Below, piece by piece: positions 62,070-64,000 of a stretch of 64,000 nt of DNA; within the stretch, counting starts at the first letter, position 1, and each line of letters starts with the position of its first letter. The translations under genes and the position numbers were made by a program. The DNA lies in assembly GCF_963677195.1 (NCBI RefSeq), contig NZ_OY781918.1, positions 1,848,923 through 1,912,922 of the forward strand, given 5' to 3'. The notes under the pieces are model-generated. The model was not told the origin of the DNA and did no database searches. It was given only the letters and a program-made list of their open reading frames with translations. Source of the stretch: an uncultured Marinifilum sp. (GTDB taxonomy: Bacteria; Bacteroidota; Bacteroidia; Bacteroidales; Marinifilaceae).

Positions 62070-62579
62070 ATGAAAAAAATAGGTTTATTCTATAGTTTCA
62101 ATACAAATAAAACAGCAAAAAATGCTGAAAAAATAAAAAAGGCTTTTGGTTCATCAGTCGAGTTAGTTAGTGTAAATGTTGAGGAAATCGACGAAGATAC
62201 ATTTCTAACATACGATAATATGGTTTTAGGTGTTCCTACTTGGTTCGACGGAGAATTACCTAATTATTGGGATGAATTCATGCCTGCAATTGAAGATCTA
62301 AAATTAAAAGGGAAAACAGTTGCCTTATTTGGTTTAGGCGATCAAGTTGGATATCCTGAGAATTTTGTAGATGCAATTGGTATTTTGGCAAAAGCGCTGG
62401 AAGAACGCGGAGCAAAAATCATTGGTCTGGCTTCAACCGAAGGATATACTTTTGAAAGATCTGCAGCTATACGAGATAATAAATTTTTAGGTTTGCCTCT
62501 TGATATTGAAAATCAGGCGGCCTTAACCGATGATAGAATTAAAGTTTGGGTTGAACAATTGAAAACTGAATTTAAATAA
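62070..62579 (+). CDS. Flavodoxin with altered phosphate-binding loop
   Basis: The 169-residue product is a long-chain flavodoxin: GLFYSFNTNKTAKNAEKI at the N terminus, GVPTWFDGELPNYWDEF (conserved Trp, FMN-stacking region), LFGLGDQVGYPENFVDAIG (second FMN loop) and DRIKVWVEQLK at the end. The phosphate loop reads SFNTNKT (S9 to T15) where most flavodoxins have S/T-x-T-G-N-T, so its glycine is replaced. FMN may still bind, as the rest is well kept. It lies 99 bp after the E1 gene, so the link to that complex is only positional. A strong terminator follows. Confidence 0.88.
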   Translation: MKKIGLFYSFNTNKTAKNAEKIKKAFGSSVELVSVNVEEIDEDTFLTYDNMVLGVPTWFDGELPNYWDEFMPAIEDLKLKGKTVALFGLGDQVGYPENFVDAIGILAKALEERGAKIIGLASTEGYTFERSAAIRDNKFLGLPLDIENQAALTDDRIKVWVEQLKTEFK

Positions 62580-62612
62580 TTGATTGTTAAAACTAATTAA
62601 TGAAATAAAGAT

Positions 62613-62644
62613 AGAGATGCATGCTAATGTATCTCTTTTTTTTT
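62613..62644 (+). terminator. Terminator after the flavodoxin gene
   Basis: A 10-bp stem (AGAGATGCAT with ATGTATCTCT, one G-T pair) around a 4-base loop is followed by nine T. Confidence 0.88.
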
Positions 62645-62873
62645 GCTTGAATATTTCAATTTATTTGGCATGATATAAAATGATGAATAAATATGGGCTA
62701 ATTCAATAACTTTAAGGCATATAGTAATTATTATTTTGTAATGAGGAACGATCTACTAAATGGTGATATACTTAATTAGAATCATTTTAAATCAGAAGTT
62801 TAGCAAGCTATATTTACAAGTTGAATCTGAAAATTTCATAGTTTTACCATACGAGTATATGATATATGAATAA
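62645..62873. other. Intergenic, no gene seen
   Basis: A very AT-rich stretch before the insertion sequence, without a convincing open frame or known RNA. Confidence 0.4.
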
Positions 62874-62912
62874 AATTAATGCGAATCCAGAGTTAAAAAA
62901 CAATAAAAAAAG

Positions 62913-62969
62913 TTTGTTAAATCCTTGATTATCAGTGGAGTATATTTGTTTAAATCCTTGAAAATCAGT
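62913..62969 (+). repeat. Direct repeat in the IS leader region
   Basis: Two similar 24-25 bp units, TTTGTTAAATCCTTGATTAT... and TTTGTTTAAATCCTTGAAAAT..., lie 32 bp apart between the left terminal repeat and the transposase start. They may be part of the transposase-binding or promoter region. Confidence 0.5.
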
Positions 62970-63002
62970 ATCTTGAGGTCAGTTTCGAAGTGACAATTAG
63001 AT

Positions 63003-63902
63003 ATGATTTCCAAGGATAAAGACGACAAGTTAATAAGAATTTACTTTTTGGTTTGCGAAAAGTTTGAAGAACTTCAATTTTATTGTGAAAGATTCAGTAA
63101 TAACAGTAAACCTGAATTTACCGATCAAGAAATTATGACCATTTATTTATACTGTATGCACTATGAAGAGCATATAAAAGTAAAACAAATTCACCGTTTT
63201 GCTTCTGACTGGTTGAGATCATGGTTTCCAAAGTTAGTAGGCTATAAAGCCTTTAATAACAGACTTAATAAACTAAGTGGAGCTTTTGCCCGGTTAGTTG
63301 AAATACTTTTGTCAGACTATCAGCCGGAAGATTGTTGTCTGGATCAAAGTTTATTGGACTCAATGCCAATTATTACCTGTTCAGGCAAACGTTCTGGAAA
63401 AGTTGCAACAGAAATAACAGATAAAGGATTCTGCTCGACAAAAGGTATTTATTATTATGGTATGAAACTGCATTTATTGGGTTTCAGACGTATTGGTAAA
63501 TTGCCACATCCTGAGCAAATACTATTTACTCCTGCTTCTGTTAATGATGTTAATGTTTTTAAAGAAGCATGGTCAGGTATTGAGAACAGAACATTTTTTG
63601 GCGATAAAATATACTTTATTAATGAGCTTAACCAGAATATGTTGAAACATCAAAACTCTCAGACTCTTGCTCCAATCAAAGGGGTAAAAGGAATGCCAGA
63701 TATAATAAAACAGAGAATTAAAGCTGCTGATGATTTATTCTCAACGGCAGTATCCAGAATTAGGCAACCTGTTGAGGCAATATTCAATTGGTTAATTGAA
63801 AAAACAGATATTCAAAAAGCTAGTAAAGTCAGATCTACAAAAGGATTAATGATACATACTTTTGGCAGGTTAGCTGCTGCTTTCATTGCATTAGCACTTT
63901 AG
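63003..63902 (+). CDS. IS982-family transposase
   Basis: The 299-residue product has the family N-terminal part (LIRIYFLVCEKFEELQFY and QIHRFASDWLRSWFPKLVGYKAFNNRLNKL), followed by a DDE catalytic core: first Asp in CLDQSLLDSMPI, a second Asp in FGDKIYF or nearby, and a Glu in RQPVEAIFNWLIEKTD. The frame is intact, so the element may be active. The stop lies 3 bp before the right terminal repeat. This matches the compact layout of IS982 elements. Confidence 0.88.
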   Translation: MISKDKDDKLIRIYFLVCEKFEELQFYCERFSNNSKPEFTDQEIMTIYLYCMHYEEHIKVKQIHRFASDWLRSWFPKLVGYKAFNNRLNKLSGAFARLVEILLSDYQPEDCCLDQSLLDSMPIITCSGKRSGKVATEITDKGFCSTKGIYYYGMKLHLLGFRRIGKLPHPEQILFTPASVNDVNVFKEAWSGIENRTFFGDKIYFINELNQNMLKHQNSQTLAPIKGVKGMPDIIKQRIKAADDLFSTAVSRIRQPVEAIFNWLIEKTDIQKASKVRSTKGLMIHTFGRLAAAFIALAL

Positions 63903-64000
63903 ATCAACTCTGGATTCGCATAATTAATCTAATACTACAAAACAGAACCTGCAAAGGTCTCTATGAATGCTGGATTTGCTGATTCAGTAAACTTCCTATT

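Larger units (their letters stand above)
62879..63921 (+). mobile_element. IS982-like insertion sequence, complete
   Basis: The element is 1043 bp long. Its ends carry perfect 16-bp terminal inverted repeats: ATGCGAATCCAGAGTT at 62879-62894 and its complement at 63906-63921. A candidate 5-bp target duplication AATTA flanks it (62874-62878 and 63922-63926). It contains one transposase gene (63003-63902). Length and transposase family are typical of IS982-type elements. Confidence 0.85.

Noticed and set aside
63938..64000. Minus-strand frame reading NRKFTESANPAFIETFAGSVL then stop, possible C terminus of a gene entering from the right
   Set aside because: Only 21 codons are visible and part overlaps the IS-end-like sequence, so no coding claim can be supported.

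Overview
This 64 kb window is AT-rich bacterial chromosome from a Bacteroidota member, most likely a marine Marinilabiliales/Bacteroidales relative. That placement is inferred from gene content: OstA-like protein beside parvulin chaperones, DUF5063, a DUF2807 'GIN' protein, fused SpmA/SpmB, fused two-oxoacid dehydrogenase E1, and Bacteroidota-type -7 boxes (TAnnTTTG) upstream of many genes with little sign of Shine-Dalgarno sites. I saw no rRNA, tRNA or CRISPR array. Most of the window is conserved core genome; the accessory-looking parts are 49-56 kb and the insertion sequence at the right end.

Layout. 1-0.7 kb: N-terminal part of a membrane sensor protein cut by the window edge. 0.9-6.5 kb (minus): a complete Rnf operon, rseC-like then rnfB-C-D-G-E-A, closed by a strong terminator. 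7-9 kb: a VirK-like secreted protein and an outer-membrane barrel, convergent around a perfect 21-bp terminator stem. 9-13 kb: recG, divergent from a methyltransferase-like protein, then a PduO-type cobalamin adenosyltransferase with a small DUF2795-like protein. 13-19.5 kb (minus): an envelope-biogenesis block with two double-parvulin chaperones, one single-parvulin-like lipoprotein, a MoxR ATPase and an OstA/LptA-like protein. 19.9-29.6 kb (plus): nucleic-acid enzymes (short RecQ, DUF5063, RNase D-like exonuclease, RlmI-like methyltransferase, DEAD-box helicase, Tex) with a protoporphyrinogen-oxidase-like flavoprotein among them. 29.7-36.4 kb: small envelope and housekeeping genes (DUF2807, PspC, MazG-like, PhzF, pentapeptide repeat, AGCS symporter). 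36.6-48.9 kb: two S9 peptidases, MutS2, a GH18-like lipoprotein, a gate-family membrane protein and a full-length RecQ.

49-57.7 kb holds the most unusual group: an orphan LytTR response regulator, a NACHT-type STAND ATPase with a putative DNA-binding N-terminal domain, a 1144-residue exported protein made of 14 TPR-like units (several nearly identical at DNA level with a 213-bp period), then a SpmA-SpmB fusion and an S4-domain protein. A functional link between the first three is inferred from adjacency only. 58.5-62.6 kb: E2 and fused E1 of a two-oxoacid dehydrogenase complex, followed by a flavodoxin with an altered phosphate loop. The right edge carries an apparently complete IS982-like element with 16-bp inverted repeats and a candidate 5-bp target duplication.

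All calls come from reading the sequence and remembered family features; no database search was run. Residue numbers were counted by hand.
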